A DNA stretch of 64,000 bases from Korobacter sp963758505 (GTDB lineage Bacteria; Acidobacteriota; Terriglobia; Terriglobales; Acidobacteriaceae): NCBI GenBank assembly GCA_963758505.1, contig CAVWVJ010000001.1:1426001-1490000 (forward strand), in the 5' to 3' direction. Shown one piece after another: positions 35,715-44,662 of this stretch (the first letter of the stretch is position 1; every line of letters begins with the position of its first letter). A program made the position numbers and the translations under genes. The notes under the pieces were generated by a model that saw only the letters and a list, made by a program, of their open reading frames with translations, had not been told where the DNA came from and did not search any database.

Positions 35715-36290
35715 ATGCCCCATCTTCCTTATGGCGATTGGATTGAATATCTCTGGTGGATTTTCCTTCTGGTATGGCTGCTGACTGCGTTCACCGCAAA
35801 GCGGACGCAGCAAAGGGAACCGCGCCGGCGAACCGCAGTACGGCTCCTGCTCACCCTCTTAATAATCTGCTTCCTATACCTTGCGCCGCCCGATGTCCGC
35901 TGGCTGCACCGGCGGCTGATACCAGGAACCGAGGGACTGCTGTTCACCGGCTTCATCATGACCTTGACGGGCGTGGCCCTCTCCATCTGGGCAAGATTTG
36001 CGCTCGGCACAAACTGGAGTGCGGAAGTGACGGTCAAGAAAGACCACGTGCTCGTTGTGCGCGGTCCTTATCGCCTGGTACGAAATCCCATTTATAGCGG
36101 TGTGCTGCTGGCGCTGCTGGGGACGGCCATTGCAGCGGGGCAGGCAAGACATTTCCTCGTGCTGCCTTTGCTCCTGGGACTGTGGATCTGGAAAGTTCGT
36201 GGAGAGGAGCAACTGCTGCGTGAGCAATTCGGCGAACCGTACGAGAGCTACCGCCGCCGGGTGAAAGCGTTTATCCCGTATGTACTCTGA
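35715..36290 (+). CDS. Isoprenylcysteine carboxyl methyltransferase-family membrane protein
   Basis: A 191-residue protein with about four to five membrane helices. The C-terminal methyltransferase signature of the ICMT/PEMT-like family is present: LVVRGPYRLVRNPIYSGVLLALLG, with EEQLLREQFGEPYESYRRRVKAFIP near the end. The family binds S-adenosylmethionine at the membrane; bacterial substrates are mostly unknown. The frame is complete, with GAGGACGACC before the ATG. It ends one base before the converging small membrane protein gene. Confidence 0.85.
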   Translation: MPHLPYGDWIEYLWWIFLLVWLLTAFTAKRTQQREPRRRTAVRLLLTLLIICFLYLAPPDVRWLHRRLIPGTEGLLFTGFIMTLTGVALSIWARFALGTNWSAEVTVKKDHVLVVRGPYRLVRNPIYSGVLLALLGTAIAAGQARHFLVLPLLLGLWIWKVRGEEQLLREQFGEPYESYRRRVKAFIPYVL

Positions 36291-36545
36291 CTATCTTCGA
36301 TTCGCCAGCACATCGCGCTTCAAAAACATCACCGCATAATTGAAAACCACGGCGACGAAGGCCAGTGCCGGGGCCGTCGGGTAGAGAGGTAAGAACCGGA
36401 AGAGGGCCACTAGCGCGATCGCGAGAAATAGCACGCCATCCACCGTCGCCATCAGGATGTAAACCTTCTTCTTCTCCGGCGTCATGAAAGGCTGCTTCTT
36501 CGCCGGAGGATCGGCCTGGTACTTCGAACGCTTCTGACGGCTCAT
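36291..36545 (-). CDS. Small two-helix membrane protein
   Basis: An 84-residue protein with a basic N-terminus (MSRQKRSKYQADPPAKKQP) and two hydrophobic segments (VYILMATVDGVLFLAIALVALF and PALAFVAVVFNYAVMFLKR). I recognise no family. The ATG overlaps the nth stop by four bases (ATGA), so it is translationally coupled to nth. Homology to anything characterised cannot be judged here. Confidence 0.7.
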   Translation of the reverse strand: MSRQKRSKYQADPPAKKQPFMTPEKKKVYILMATVDGVLFLAIALVALFRFLPLYPTAPALAFVAVVFNYAVMFLKRDVLANRR

Positions 36546-37399
36546 GGCTGGGCTGCCTTGTGAATCTCCACCGTGCTCCACGTCTTGTCCGCCGCGTGAC
36601 AGATATTCTCCAGCGGACACTCGGCGCACTTCGGATTGCGCGCCACGCACAGCGCGCGACCGTGATGGATGATCTGGTGGGCGAAGTCGATCCACTTCTC
36701 GCGCGGGATGACTTTCATCAGGTCCTGCTCGATCGACTTGGGATCGTTATTTTTCGTCAGCTCCAGGCGGCGCGAGATGCGGTGGACATGAGTGTCCACC
36801 ACCACCCCGTCGGCGATTCCGAACCACGATCCAAGCACCACGTTGGCTGTCTTGCGGGCGACGCCGGGGACGGTCAAGAGCTTGTCCATTTCGTTCGGAA
36901 CGTTGCCGCCGAACTCATTCACGATTGCTTTCGCTGCTCCGACAATCGACTTCGACTTGTTGCGGAAGAATCCAGTCGAGCGAATATCCGGTTCGAGTTC
37001 TTCGGGCTGCAGCGCGGCGAAATGCTGGGGCGTCGGATACTTCTTGAACAGCCCCGGGGTCACCATGTTGACCCGCACATCGGTGCATTGCGCAGAGAGG
37101 ATCGTCGCCACCAGCAGCTCCCATGCGCTGCTGTGGTGCAAAGCGCACTTCACGTTCGGATAACGCTCATCGAGCCGCTTTAAAATCTCGCGTACGCGTT
37201 CCGGAGCGATCGGGTTGTAGCCCTTGGGCGTGGCGCCCCTGGAGGACCCCTTGACGGGCCTGGGCGTGGGGGATTTCTTAGTGCCGGCTTTCTTGCCACC
37301 CACCCTGTCGCGTTGCGACAAGGGTGGGGCACCCACTCTCCTGGCTTTGTCTTGGCGTCCGGCTTTCGAGGGTTGGCGTGGAATCTGTCCGCGTGGCAT
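36542..37399 (-). CDS. nth: Endonuclease III
   Basis: About 285 residues, a DNA glycosylase/AP lyase removing oxidised pyrimidines. Helix-hairpin-helix LLTVPGVARKTANVVL carries catalytic K183, and VVDTHVHRIS carries D202. The 4Fe-4S cluster ligands are C251-x6-C258-x2-C261-x5-C267 (CVARNPKCAECPLENIC). An unusual N-terminal extension of about 60 residues is rich in Lys, Arg and Pro and precedes the usual start; the ATG at MPRGQIP is the chosen start. It is coupled downstream to a small membrane protein and is divergent from hemQ. Confidence 0.94.
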   Translation of the reverse strand: MPRGQIPRQPSKAGRQDKARRVGAPPLSQRDRVGGKKAGTKKSPTPRPVKGSSRGATPKGYNPIAPERVREILKRLDERYPNVKCALHHSSAWELLVATILSAQCTDVRVNMVTPGLFKKYPTPQHFAALQPEELEPDIRSTGFFRNKSKSIVGAAKAIVNEFGGNVPNEMDKLLTVPGVARKTANVVLGSWFGIADGVVVDTHVHRISRRLELTKNNDPKSIEQDLMKVIPREKWIDFAHQIIHHGRALCVARNPKCAECPLENICHAADKTWSTVEIHKAAQP

Positions 37400-37482
37400 T
37401 TCGCTTGCGCTCCGTCGCAGTGAACTTCGCAGATTACAATGGGAGCCGCAATCGTACAAATTCAGACCTGAAGGAATCGATC

Positions 37483-38343
37483 TTGCCGAGCCACAAAGCG
37501 CCTGCTGCTGCCGCGGAAATGCCAGCCCACCCCATCACGCTCGAAGGCCATAGCGTGCTGCACCAGATGTTCCGTTTCCGTTGGGCGGAGTGGCACAAAC
37601 TCGGCGAGGGCGAACGCCTGGCCATCCTCAAAGAGGCCAGCGCGTTGTTGTGCCCGATGGAAGAGAGCGGCGAGACCGCGCTCTTCTCCATGCTCGGACA
37701 CAAGGGCGACCTCATGCTGATCCACTTCCGGAGCTCGTTCGACGAGCTGAACACCGCCGAGTTGGCGATCAAACGTTTGCGGCTGCAGGCCTATCTCGAG
37801 GCCACGAATTCCTATCTGTCCGTCATCGAGCTTGGCCTCTACGATTCCACGGTGAAGCTCTACAAGCAGCTCACCGAGTCGGGCATCCAGCCTCATTCGG
37901 AAGAGTGGGAGAGGGAAGTGCAGGAGACGATCGAGCGGCAGAAGGCGGCCATGCATCCGCGCCTCTTTCCGAAAATTCCGCCGCACCGTTACCTCTGCTT
38001 CTACCCCATGGACCGCAAGCGCGGCGAAGCCATCAACTTCTATACCCAGGGCATCGAGCACCGCCAGAAGCAGATGGAGATGCACGGCATGGTCGGCCGC
38101 CGCTTCGCCGGCAAAGTGCAGCAGATCATCAGCGGCTCGATCGGTTTCGACGACTGGGAGTGGGGCGTCGATCTTTTCTCCGCCGACCCGCTGCAGTTCA
38201 AAAAGCTCATCTACGAGATGCGTTTCGACGAAGTGAGCGCCGTTTATGCCTCGTTCGGCACCTTTTTTGTCGGCCTGCGCGTGCCCATCGACAAGATCGG
38301 AGACCTGCTCGGAGGGACCCTACCCCCCTCCCCCACTCCCTAG
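37483..38343 (+). CDS. hemQ: HemQ, coproheme decarboxylase (chlorite dismutase family)
   Basis: About 286 residues of the chlorite dismutase fold. The C-terminal half is HemQ-like: YLCFYPMDRKRGEAINFYTQG with the reactive tyrosine near Y187, MEMHGMVGRRFAGKVQQIISGS with proximal haem histidine H201 and Gln at the site where true chlorite dismutases have Arg, then DDWEWGVDLFSADPLQFKKL. HemQ decarboxylates coproheme to haem in the coproporphyrin-dependent pathway. Start: TTG with AAGGA seven bases upstream; ATG at MPAHPITLEG twelve codons on is the alternative. It is divergent from nth. Confidence 0.9.
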   Translation: MPSHKAPAAAAEMPAHPITLEGHSVLHQMFRFRWAEWHKLGEGERLAILKEASALLCPMEESGETALFSMLGHKGDLMLIHFRSSFDELNTAELAIKRLRLQAYLEATNSYLSVIELGLYDSTVKLYKQLTESGIQPHSEEWEREVQETIERQKAAMHPRLFPKIPPHRYLCFYPMDRKRGEAINFYTQGIEHRQKQMEMHGMVGRRFAGKVQQIISGSIGFDDWEWGVDLFSADPLQFKKLIYEMRFDEVSAVYASFGTFFVGLRVPIDKIGDLLGGTLPPSPTP

Positions 38344-38638
38344 TGTTTTCAGCGGTTTAGCCTATGCAATCCGCGCAAAATATAGATTGCAAAAGAGTTA
38401 TAGCTAAAATATTGCGAAATCAGGGGTTAGCGCCAGACGGAGACGCCGGTTCACACAGTTTCAATGAGCCGGCGGATCGTTGGGAAGCACCCCACTGGCG
38501 CACAATATCGGGACGCGAGGCAACGGTCTGTGAGCGATGCACGTTGTCGAGGTGCGATGGGTCACCTGCCGCTGTGAGCTGGCCAGGTTTCCATGCGGCA
38601 GAAGCTGGCTAAACCTTTGCGAGGGCGGCGTCGCCGGT

Positions 38639-40255
38639 TCAGCGAACCGCCTCGTGCGGAAAAAAGATGGAGAAGATCGTGCCGTGATTTTCTTCGGAAG
38701 TGCTCGTTCGCACCCGGATCTTGGCGTCGTGTTTGTCCAGAATATCTTTCGAGACCCAGAGCCCCAGTCCCGTACCGGTAGTCTCTTTGGTAGTGAAAAA
38801 GGGCTCGAAGATACGATCGAGAACCAGTTTCGGCATTCCAGTTCCGGTGTCACCCACGAGGGCCCGAATCCCAGGGGCGCCTGTCAGGTGATCGGAACTC
38901 TCCCGGATTCGCAGCACGATTTGACCTCCGTCATGCGAGGCATCGATCGCGTTATCCAGCAAATTCACAAACACTTGCCGCAAGTCGCCGTCATAGCCAA
39001 CGATTTCGCCCGGGGTGCGATATTGGCGCTCGACGCGAAGGCCCGCATTGCGTAGCTGTCCGCCGAGGAGGGTCACTACGCTTTCCATTACGTCGGCGAG
39101 GGCGACAGGGGCTTTTTTCGTGCTCTGCCGATGGAATCGAAGTGTCTGTGTCGTAATCCTTGCGACGCGTCTCAGTTCCTGCTGCGCAGCGTCCAGAAAT
39201 TGCAGGCGTTGTGCTTTCTCATCGGTGTGCTCGACCAGGTAGAGGAGATTGGTCACGGCCTCCAGAGGATTATTGATTTCATGCGCAATGCTGGCGGCCA
39301 GTCGGCCCACGGCTGCGAGTTTCTCAGCTTGCAGGAGCGACTGCTCCGCCCGGTTACGCTCCGTGACATCGATTCCGAGCACAATGATTCCTGAAATGCT
39401 GCCGTCCGGCTCCCGTATCGGTTGATAAATGAAGTCAAGATACCGAGTCTCCAGAGGGTATCCGGGACGCCGCGCGAGCATAATCCGGGAACCATGGGCA
39501 ACGTGGCGTTCGCCGGTCTGATAAACCGTATCCAGGATGGACGTAAACCCCTGTTCTTCGGCCTCCGGGACGGCCTCACGGAGTGGCTTCCCCACAACCT
39601 TGCGATCGCCTATGAGTTCCTGGTAGAGCGGATTCGCGAACTCTAACAGGTGCCCAGGTCCGCGCAGCACCGCTACGAAGGCCGGCGCCTGGACGAAGAG
39701 ATCCAGCAAGCGCTGCCGTTCGATCCCGAGCTGATGCTCGGCGGTGACGCGGCGAGTGGTTTCGGAGCAAATAACAAGGGTTCCGCGAATGCGGCCATTC
39801 GGATCGCGAACCGGACTATAGCTGTACGTCCAGTAAACGTCTTCGAGCACACCTTCGCGATAGATAGGAACAAGCTGATCCTCATACCAGCACGATTCGC
39901 CGCGAGACATCACGGCCTCGATTTGAGGTCCGATGACGTGCCAGATCTCCGGCCAGCACTCCGGTCCCGGCTGACCGAGCGCCTTGGGATGCTTATCCGA
40001 GCCGAGACTTGGTCGGTAGGCGTCGTTATAGAACTGAGTGAGTTCCTCACCCCACCAAAGAAACATGGGCTGCCGATTGCCGAGCATCAAGCTTACGGTG
40101 TTGAGCAGTGTATCGGGCCAGGTGTCGACAGGCCCGACGGGCGTCGCGCTCCAATCGAAGTCACGGGTGAGCTCCGCCATTTCGCCAGTGCCAATGATTG
40201 GGCTGGCGACCTGGGGAGGCGTGCCGGGATGTTGAGGCTGTGCGGGCCTTGACAT
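38639..40255 (-). CDS. PAS-domain sensor histidine kinase
   Basis: About 538 residues, soluble by inspection. Two sensory domains (about 20-170 and 180-300; the second ends IIVLGIDVTERNRAE, typical of PAS/PAC) lead into a HisKA dimerisation domain with the phosphorylated His near residue 325 in RLAASIAHEINNPLEAV. A HATPase domain follows with N-box VFVNLLDNAIDAS, G1 LVGDTGTGMPK, F-box IFEPFFTTK and G2 TGTGLGLWVSKDI. A cognate receiver is not adjacent. A TTG three codons upstream is an alternative start. It probably phosphorylates a distant regulator. Confidence 0.92.
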   Translation of the reverse strand: MSRPAQPQHPGTPPQVASPIIGTGEMAELTRDFDWSATPVGPVDTWPDTLLNTVSLMLGNRQPMFLWWGEELTQFYNDAYRPSLGSDKHPKALGQPGPECWPEIWHVIGPQIEAVMSRGESCWYEDQLVPIYREGVLEDVYWTYSYSPVRDPNGRIRGTLVICSETTRRVTAEHQLGIERQRLLDLFVQAPAFVAVLRGPGHLLEFANPLYQELIGDRKVVGKPLREAVPEAEEQGFTSILDTVYQTGERHVAHGSRIMLARRPGYPLETRYLDFIYQPIREPDGSISGIIVLGIDVTERNRAEQSLLQAEKLAAVGRLAASIAHEINNPLEAVTNLLYLVEHTDEKAQRLQFLDAAQQELRRVARITTQTLRFHRQSTKKAPVALADVMESVVTLLGGQLRNAGLRVERQYRTPGEIVGYDGDLRQVFVNLLDNAIDASHDGGQIVLRIRESSDHLTGAPGIRALVGDTGTGMPKLVLDRIFEPFFTTKETTGTGLGLWVSKDILDKHDAKIRVRTSTSEENHGTIFSIFFPHEAVR

Positions 40256-40502
40256 GGGAACCAAATAGAAAGGTGATCCAAGTCTAGGTTATTGCAGTCA
40301 CTGGTTCTGGGTCAAACCAGGCACAAGGATGTCGCCGTGGATTGATTCGAGGGATGTGGAGAACTGGAGGATGGGGGGCTGGAGATGCCGGTGAGCTTAG
40401 GAGAGTAGATCGAATTCGCCAAGCAAAAGACAGGCGGGACAAAGTGTTCGGTCCGTCGCCATGTTTCCCGGTTTGGCCGGTGCCTTTCATCTTACGGTTG
40501 GT

Positions 40503-42413
40503 TTACGGATGCATGCGTGCAAGGAGAGCGGCGTAGCGGGGATCCTGGCGAATCGAGTCGAGTATCGGGTCCACGCGGATGAATGTCATGCCGAAGCAGC
40601 GGCCGTCGATCGCGTGTTGGAACGAATCGAAGGCATGGTCGAGTTCATTGACGCGAAGGTCATCAACGCCGATCTCATAATCGACGCAAGGGAGGCCCGA
40701 GGTGCTAAGAGCACGGTTGCGCGCGCGCCAGTAGGACTGCCATCCGTGCAGCCGGTATTCGTGAAGAAGAGCGTCGCTGTCGAGCTGGGGCTGAAGGTCG
40801 CGCAACCCTGAGAGATTATGCTCCACAGCTTTGTCGTGCTCACCCTTCTGTTCGTAGATAAGACTCAAATAGTGTTCGACGGAGCCGGAGGATGGCTCCA
40901 TCTCGGCGGCGCGCTGTAGTTGTGCAATTGCGGCGTCGTATTGGCGGTCATAGTAAAGAGCAACGCCCAGCCGGCGGTTGACGAGGAAAGATAGCGGATC
41001 GAGCTGAAGCGCGCGACGCATGTGAGCGACGGCATCCTGCGGGCGGCCCACGGCTTCGAGGTAGATCGCATACTTGAACTCTGCAATCGAGTCGTTGGGA
41101 TTGAGGGCGATGCCGCGGGTCAGGTTCTGCTCCGCTGCAGACCAGTCCCACTCATAGATGGTTTGGACGCTACCCAGCGCGGTGTAGGCTTCACCGTTCT
41201 GGGGATCGAGCTGGATGGCGCGCTGGGCAGCGACGATGGCTCTGGGCATGAGCTGTTGGGGCGTGCCGATGGCGTAGGTGGTGGCGGCCTCGAGCGCGGA
41301 GGCGTAGCCGGCGTGGGCGGATGCATAACCGGGGTCTAAGGCAATCGCCTGCTCGAAGGACTCGAGGCTGTGGGAGTAGTCCTGCTTATTGAAAAAGTAA
41401 CGGCCCCGAAGGTAGGCGTCGTGCGCGGCTGGGTTGACAGGCGCGCGCGGCGAGGGGGCGACGAGCACGACGCTGGCCTGGGCTGCGATCTGCTGGGCAA
41501 CGCTGTCCTGGAGCGAGAGGACGTCCGAGGCAGAGCCCTCGAAGGACTGGGCCCAGAGGTGGCGGTCGGTACGGGCGTCAATGAGCTGGGCGGTGATACG
41601 GATACGGTCGCCGGAGCGCACGATGGAGCCCTCGACGATGGCGTCCACGTCGAGCTGGCGGGCAATATCGGGCAGGGAGCGCGGGGAGCCCTTATTGGCC
41701 ATCACGGAGGTGCGGGAGACAACCCGAAGATTGGGAATCCGGGCGAGCTCCGTGATGAGTTCGTCGGTCATTCCGTCGGCGAAGTACTCCTGGCCTGGGT
41801 CTCCGGAGAGATTCTGGAGCGGCAGCACGGCAATCGAGCCGATGCCGGCGCGACTGCCTCGATGGAGGAAGCGGGCAGCGAGCGGATGGGAGTCGAGAGT
41901 GAGTGCCGCAATTGCGACGAGGACGGAGACGCACGAGGCGATGACCAGCCAAAGTCTGCGCCGGGGTCTGACGGCCGACCGAGAAGCGGAGGCCTCCGAA
42001 ATCGCCGGCGGAGCAGGGATCTCCGACAGAGCGGGAAGAAGCTCGATTGGAACGTGTGGTGACGGGGCGGGCTCGGTGACTTCTGGCTCAAGCGCGGTAA
42101 CGGGTGCGATGAACCGATATCCGGAGCCGGAGATCGTCTGCACGAACTGCGGGAGGTCGGGGCTGTCCCCCAGGGTCTGGCGAATTTTGCGGATGGCTGT
42201 GTTAATTCCGTGTTCGATGTCGACGAAGACTTCCCGATTCCACAGGCGCCCGGCGATTTCCTCGCGGGTGACGATCTGCCCCTGTCGGGTGACCAGGAGG
42301 ACCAGGAGTTCGAGAGGCTTCCGCTCAAGTTTGAGCCTGCGGCCGTTACGGCTGAGCTCAAACCTGCCGCAATCAAGGCTGAACTCGCCGAAGCGATAGA
42401 CGACAACCGCCAA
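40503..42413 (-). CDS. CadC-like membrane regulator: winged helix, TolB/FlgO-like domain and TPRs
   Basis: A 636-residue protein. An OmpR-type winged helix (5-105; FELSRNGRRLKLERKPLELL, EDIEHGINTAIRKIRQTLGD-like, TISGSGYRFIAPV) precedes a Pro/Ser-rich linker. One membrane helix (about 160-178, LWLVIASCVSVLVAIAALTL) comes next, then a periplasmic TolB/FlgO-like domain (about 195-315; IAVLPLQNLSGDPGQEYFADGMTDELITEL) and TPRs (about 330-600). This architecture is abundant in Acidobacteriota. It would read an envelope signal and act on DNA from the membrane. The start is TTG. The targets are unknown; the divergent secreted protein gene at 42600 is a candidate. Confidence 0.88.
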   Translation of the reverse strand: MAVVVYRFGEFSLDCGRFELSRNGRRLKLERKPLELLVLLVTRQGQIVTREEIAGRLWNREVFVDIEHGINTAIRKIRQTLGDSPDLPQFVQTISGSGYRFIAPVTALEPEVTEPAPSPHVPIELLPALSEIPAPPAISEASASRSAVRPRRRLWLVIASCVSVLVAIAALTLDSHPLAARFLHRGSRAGIGSIAVLPLQNLSGDPGQEYFADGMTDELITELARIPNLRVVSRTSVMANKGSPRSLPDIARQLDVDAIVEGSIVRSGDRIRITAQLIDARTDRHLWAQSFEGSASDVLSLQDSVAQQIAAQASVVLVAPSPRAPVNPAAHDAYLRGRYFFNKQDYSHSLESFEQAIALDPGYASAHAGYASALEAATTYAIGTPQQLMPRAIVAAQRAIQLDPQNGEAYTALGSVQTIYEWDWSAAEQNLTRGIALNPNDSIAEFKYAIYLEAVGRPQDAVAHMRRALQLDPLSFLVNRRLGVALYYDRQYDAAIAQLQRAAEMEPSSGSVEHYLSLIYEQKGEHDKAVEHNLSGLRDLQPQLDSDALLHEYRLHGWQSYWRARNRALSTSGLPCVDYEIGVDDLRVNELDHAFDSFQHAIDGRCFGMTFIRVDPILDSIRQDPRYAALLARMHP

Positions 42414-42599
42414 CTGTCCCCCCGAGGTGCCTGAAGTATAGCATTGGCAAAAATCATCGGGACTGGTTCTCCCATAGATTGAAGTACTTACGTCTTCATC
42501 TTTCTTTATCTCCGAATTTACCTTCCTCCATTGTTTGCCAACTCGAATTTGGGTTTTATGGGACTCGAGCCGGAAAATCCCCTCGGCCAGGAGGAAGTT

Positions 42600-43211
42600 A
42601 TGAGATCAGGAAAGATGAGAATTGTGACAGCGTTGAGTGCGCTGGTACTCGCCACTCTGCTTATTCCCTACGCACATGCCGGCTGCGGCCAGTATCGTCC
42701 CGCGTCATTCAATCCCAGTTCGCAGCAGCTGTTCGGTTCGCCGTACCTGTTGCTGGCGTCCTCTCCCGCTGAGGATGAGGCCGCAGCCGCCGAACCAACG
42801 ATCGTCGGAACCTGGAAAGAACATTGGATCTCGGAAGGAAGTGAAGGGATTCCGGACGGTACCGAAGTGGATGCCGGATACGCTCAGTGGCACAGCGACG
42901 GCACGGAGATCAACATTTCCGGCCTGCGCTCTCCCTTGACCGGCAACGTTTGCCTCGGCGAATGGACAAAGATTGGACCGCGGCAGTATCGGATGAACCA
43001 CTTTGGAATCTCTTATGATCCCACGGGGCTACACCTGGTCGGTCCTGCCCGTATTCAGCAGTGGCTGACGCTTAGTGAGAAAGGACTGGCAACCCTGGGA
43101 AGATTCACCATCGATCAGTTTGACGAGTCGGGTACCCTGCTCGCTCACGTCCAAGGCAAGATCATTGGAACGAGGGTGACCATGAATACCGGATTCCAAA
43201 AAGTCGAGTAA
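42600..43211 (+). CDS. Secreted protein of unknown function
   Basis: A 203-residue protein with a signal peptide (TALSALVLATLLIPYAHAG) and two cysteines. The mature part holds IVGTWKEHWISEGS, ADAGYAQWHSDGTEINIS-like strands, VCLGEWTKIGPRQYRMNHF and GRFTIDQFDESGTLLAHVQGKI. This looks like a beta-barrel lipocalin-type small-molecule domain (inference from the GTW start and strand pattern). AGGAGGAAG before ATG 42600 supports this start over an in-frame ATG 14 codons upstream. It is divergent from the CadC-like regulator gene. Confidence 0.75.
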   Translation: MRSGKMRIVTALSALVLATLLIPYAHAGCGQYRPASFNPSSQQLFGSPYLLLASSPAEDEAAAAEPTIVGTWKEHWISEGSEGIPDGTEVDAGYAQWHSDGTEINISGLRSPLTGNVCLGEWTKIGPRQYRMNHFGISYDPTGLHLVGPARIQQWLTLSEKGLATLGRFTIDQFDESGTLLAHVQGKIIGTRVTMNTGFQKVE

Positions 43212-43321
43212 GTCTCATCCTGAGTGGCAAACGCGGGCCTCACTCCCCTCTGAATGGATCGGGGTGAGATCCGGCTGGAAGCCTGCCCTGCCATTTCCAT
43301 CCTCGGGATGCTCCGTCCTAA

Positions 43322-43474
43322 CTCACCATACTTCTGGTGAGTTGGGACGGGCCTATCTACGACAATGCGCCGGGTACTTACTCGACCGATAGTGGACTAA
43401 ACTCCCGAGGCCAGATCGCCGGTAGCAATCTCACCAGCACCGGGAACGAGGCGTGTATCGCGAATTGCCAATAG
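43322..43474 (+). pseudogene. Remnant of a HAF-repeat-like secreted protein
   Basis: It lies in the 447-base gap 43212-43658. An open stretch without a start reads DGPIYDNAPGTYSTDSGLNS, then RGQIAG, and stops at TAG. GLNSRGQIAG is the hallmark of HAF-type extracellular repeats (INxxGQIAG). With no start codon and only ~50 residues, it is most likely the decayed 3' end of a larger gene. The remainder of the gap holds nothing else I can support apart from the terminator at 43496. Confidence 0.4.
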
Positions 43475-43495
43475 AGCAGGATCGATCTGCGAGGG

Positions 43496-43524
43496 AAAAG
43501 CCCCGGCTCGAGCCGGGGCTTTTT
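43496..43524. terminator. Strong palindromic terminator
   Basis: AAAAGCCCCGGCT pairs with AGCCGGGGCTTTT, giving a 13-bp stem around CG, flanked by A and T runs. It lies just past the HAF-like fragment and would stop transcription from either side. Confidence 0.85.
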
Positions 43525-43658
43525 AACGGTCAACGATGCTGACAGGTACGCTCCGTCTCACGATATTACTGGCGATAAATCCGCTTACCGCAAGCAATCT
43601 AGCGTGCCAGGACTAGCAGTCGTACGCCGCGACGCAAATGCGCCCTGGGCGCGGGCAT

Positions 43659-44543
43659 TCATCGCAGGCGCCGCAGGCTTTCTACAGAAGGCACGAAATA
43701 ATACGAGCCGGTCAGCGGCTCGGTGTAGCGGGTGAGCGCGTCGCGAGTGCCGGTGACGAGCCCGGCCATGCTCTCCAGCATTCGGGAAAGCGGCTTCTGG
43801 TCGGCGCTGAATCCGACGAACATGGTTCCGTGGTCGCCGACGCTGCCGTACGGCATGTTGCGACGAAAGATCTTCCCAAACTCGTCCTGATCGGTGCGGG
43901 CGACATGCGAGTCGGATGGCTTGTTCTCGAGTTCGATGCTGTCGCGCTTGGTGCGCCCCATGATGTGCTCCTGCTGTTCGACCGGGAGGGCTTCCCACTC
44001 CGCGACCTTATGCTTCCATTTTTGCAGCAACAACACGGAGCCGGCAGCACCGGGAACACCTTCGGGCAAGAGGGCCGCATCGGGGGCGTCGAGCAGCGTG
44101 GGATTCTCGGAGCCATCGATGAAGCCGGTCAGGTCGCGGTCATGCTGGTAGGGCCAACTCGAGGTCTCGTCCGTTAACGAAGCCAGGCCGGCGAGGTCAT
44201 GGACCACCGAGCGCGCCATATCGAAGAGGACGTCATAAGCGCTGCCGGAAAGCCATACCAGCGCGTCATGTTGCGTGGCCGGTATCACGAAGCCTTCTAT
44301 GCCCTGGATCTCCTGGTTAAAGCCCTCAACGCCCGGAGGGGCGTCTTCCGGGACAATGTCGCGCCAGAGCTCAGGCCGAAAGCCAATGACGAAGTTCACG
44401 CCTCCGGTGGTGGTGCGTGGTTCACGGATCGCGGAGATGGTCGAGGCGAATTCCCGCCGCTTTCGCGGGTCCAGAATGTCAAACTCCAGGTAGGCATGCG
44501 ACGACGTTCCGAGAGCGAAGATTCCAGCCTGAGGAGTGTACAT
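43659..44543 (-). CDS. DyP-type haem peroxidase (YfeX-like)
   Basis: A 294-residue dye-decolorising peroxidase. The hallmark GFIDGSENP places the GxxDG motif at G140-G144 with catalytic D143. The proximal haem histidine is H213 (SDSHVARTDQD), and the distal arginine is R227 or R228 (IFRRNMPYGSVG). No Tat or Sec signal is visible, so it is probably cytoplasmic or carried in an encapsulin; no encapsulin shell gene is nearby. The length is typical of the YfeX/P-class branch. It is divergent from the GH31 gene. Confidence 0.93.
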   Translation of the reverse strand: MYTPQAGIFALGTSSHAYLEFDILDPRKRREFASTISAIREPRTTTGGVNFVIGFRPELWRDIVPEDAPPGVEGFNQEIQGIEGFVIPATQHDALVWLSGSAYDVLFDMARSVVHDLAGLASLTDETSSWPYQHDRDLTGFIDGSENPTLLDAPDAALLPEGVPGAAGSVLLLQKWKHKVAEWEALPVEQQEHIMGRTKRDSIELENKPSDSHVARTDQDEFGKIFRRNMPYGSVGDHGTMFVGFSADQKPLSRMLESMAGLVTGTRDALTRYTEPLTGSYYFVPSVESLRRLR

Positions 44544-44662
44544 GCGGGCATTATAGCGTTCACACGACGCTGTTCGCGGTGAGCTGCGAAGCCTCGTCGG
44601 CCAGCCGCCTTCTTCTTGCGCGCGCGGAAGTGTATAAATTCTTCCAAGAGGTTTTTCCGCGC

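Noticed and set aside
37483..38343. True chlorite dismutase
   Set aside because: The distal arginine position holds Gln and the surrounding motif matches HemQ, so chlorite breakdown is unlikely.
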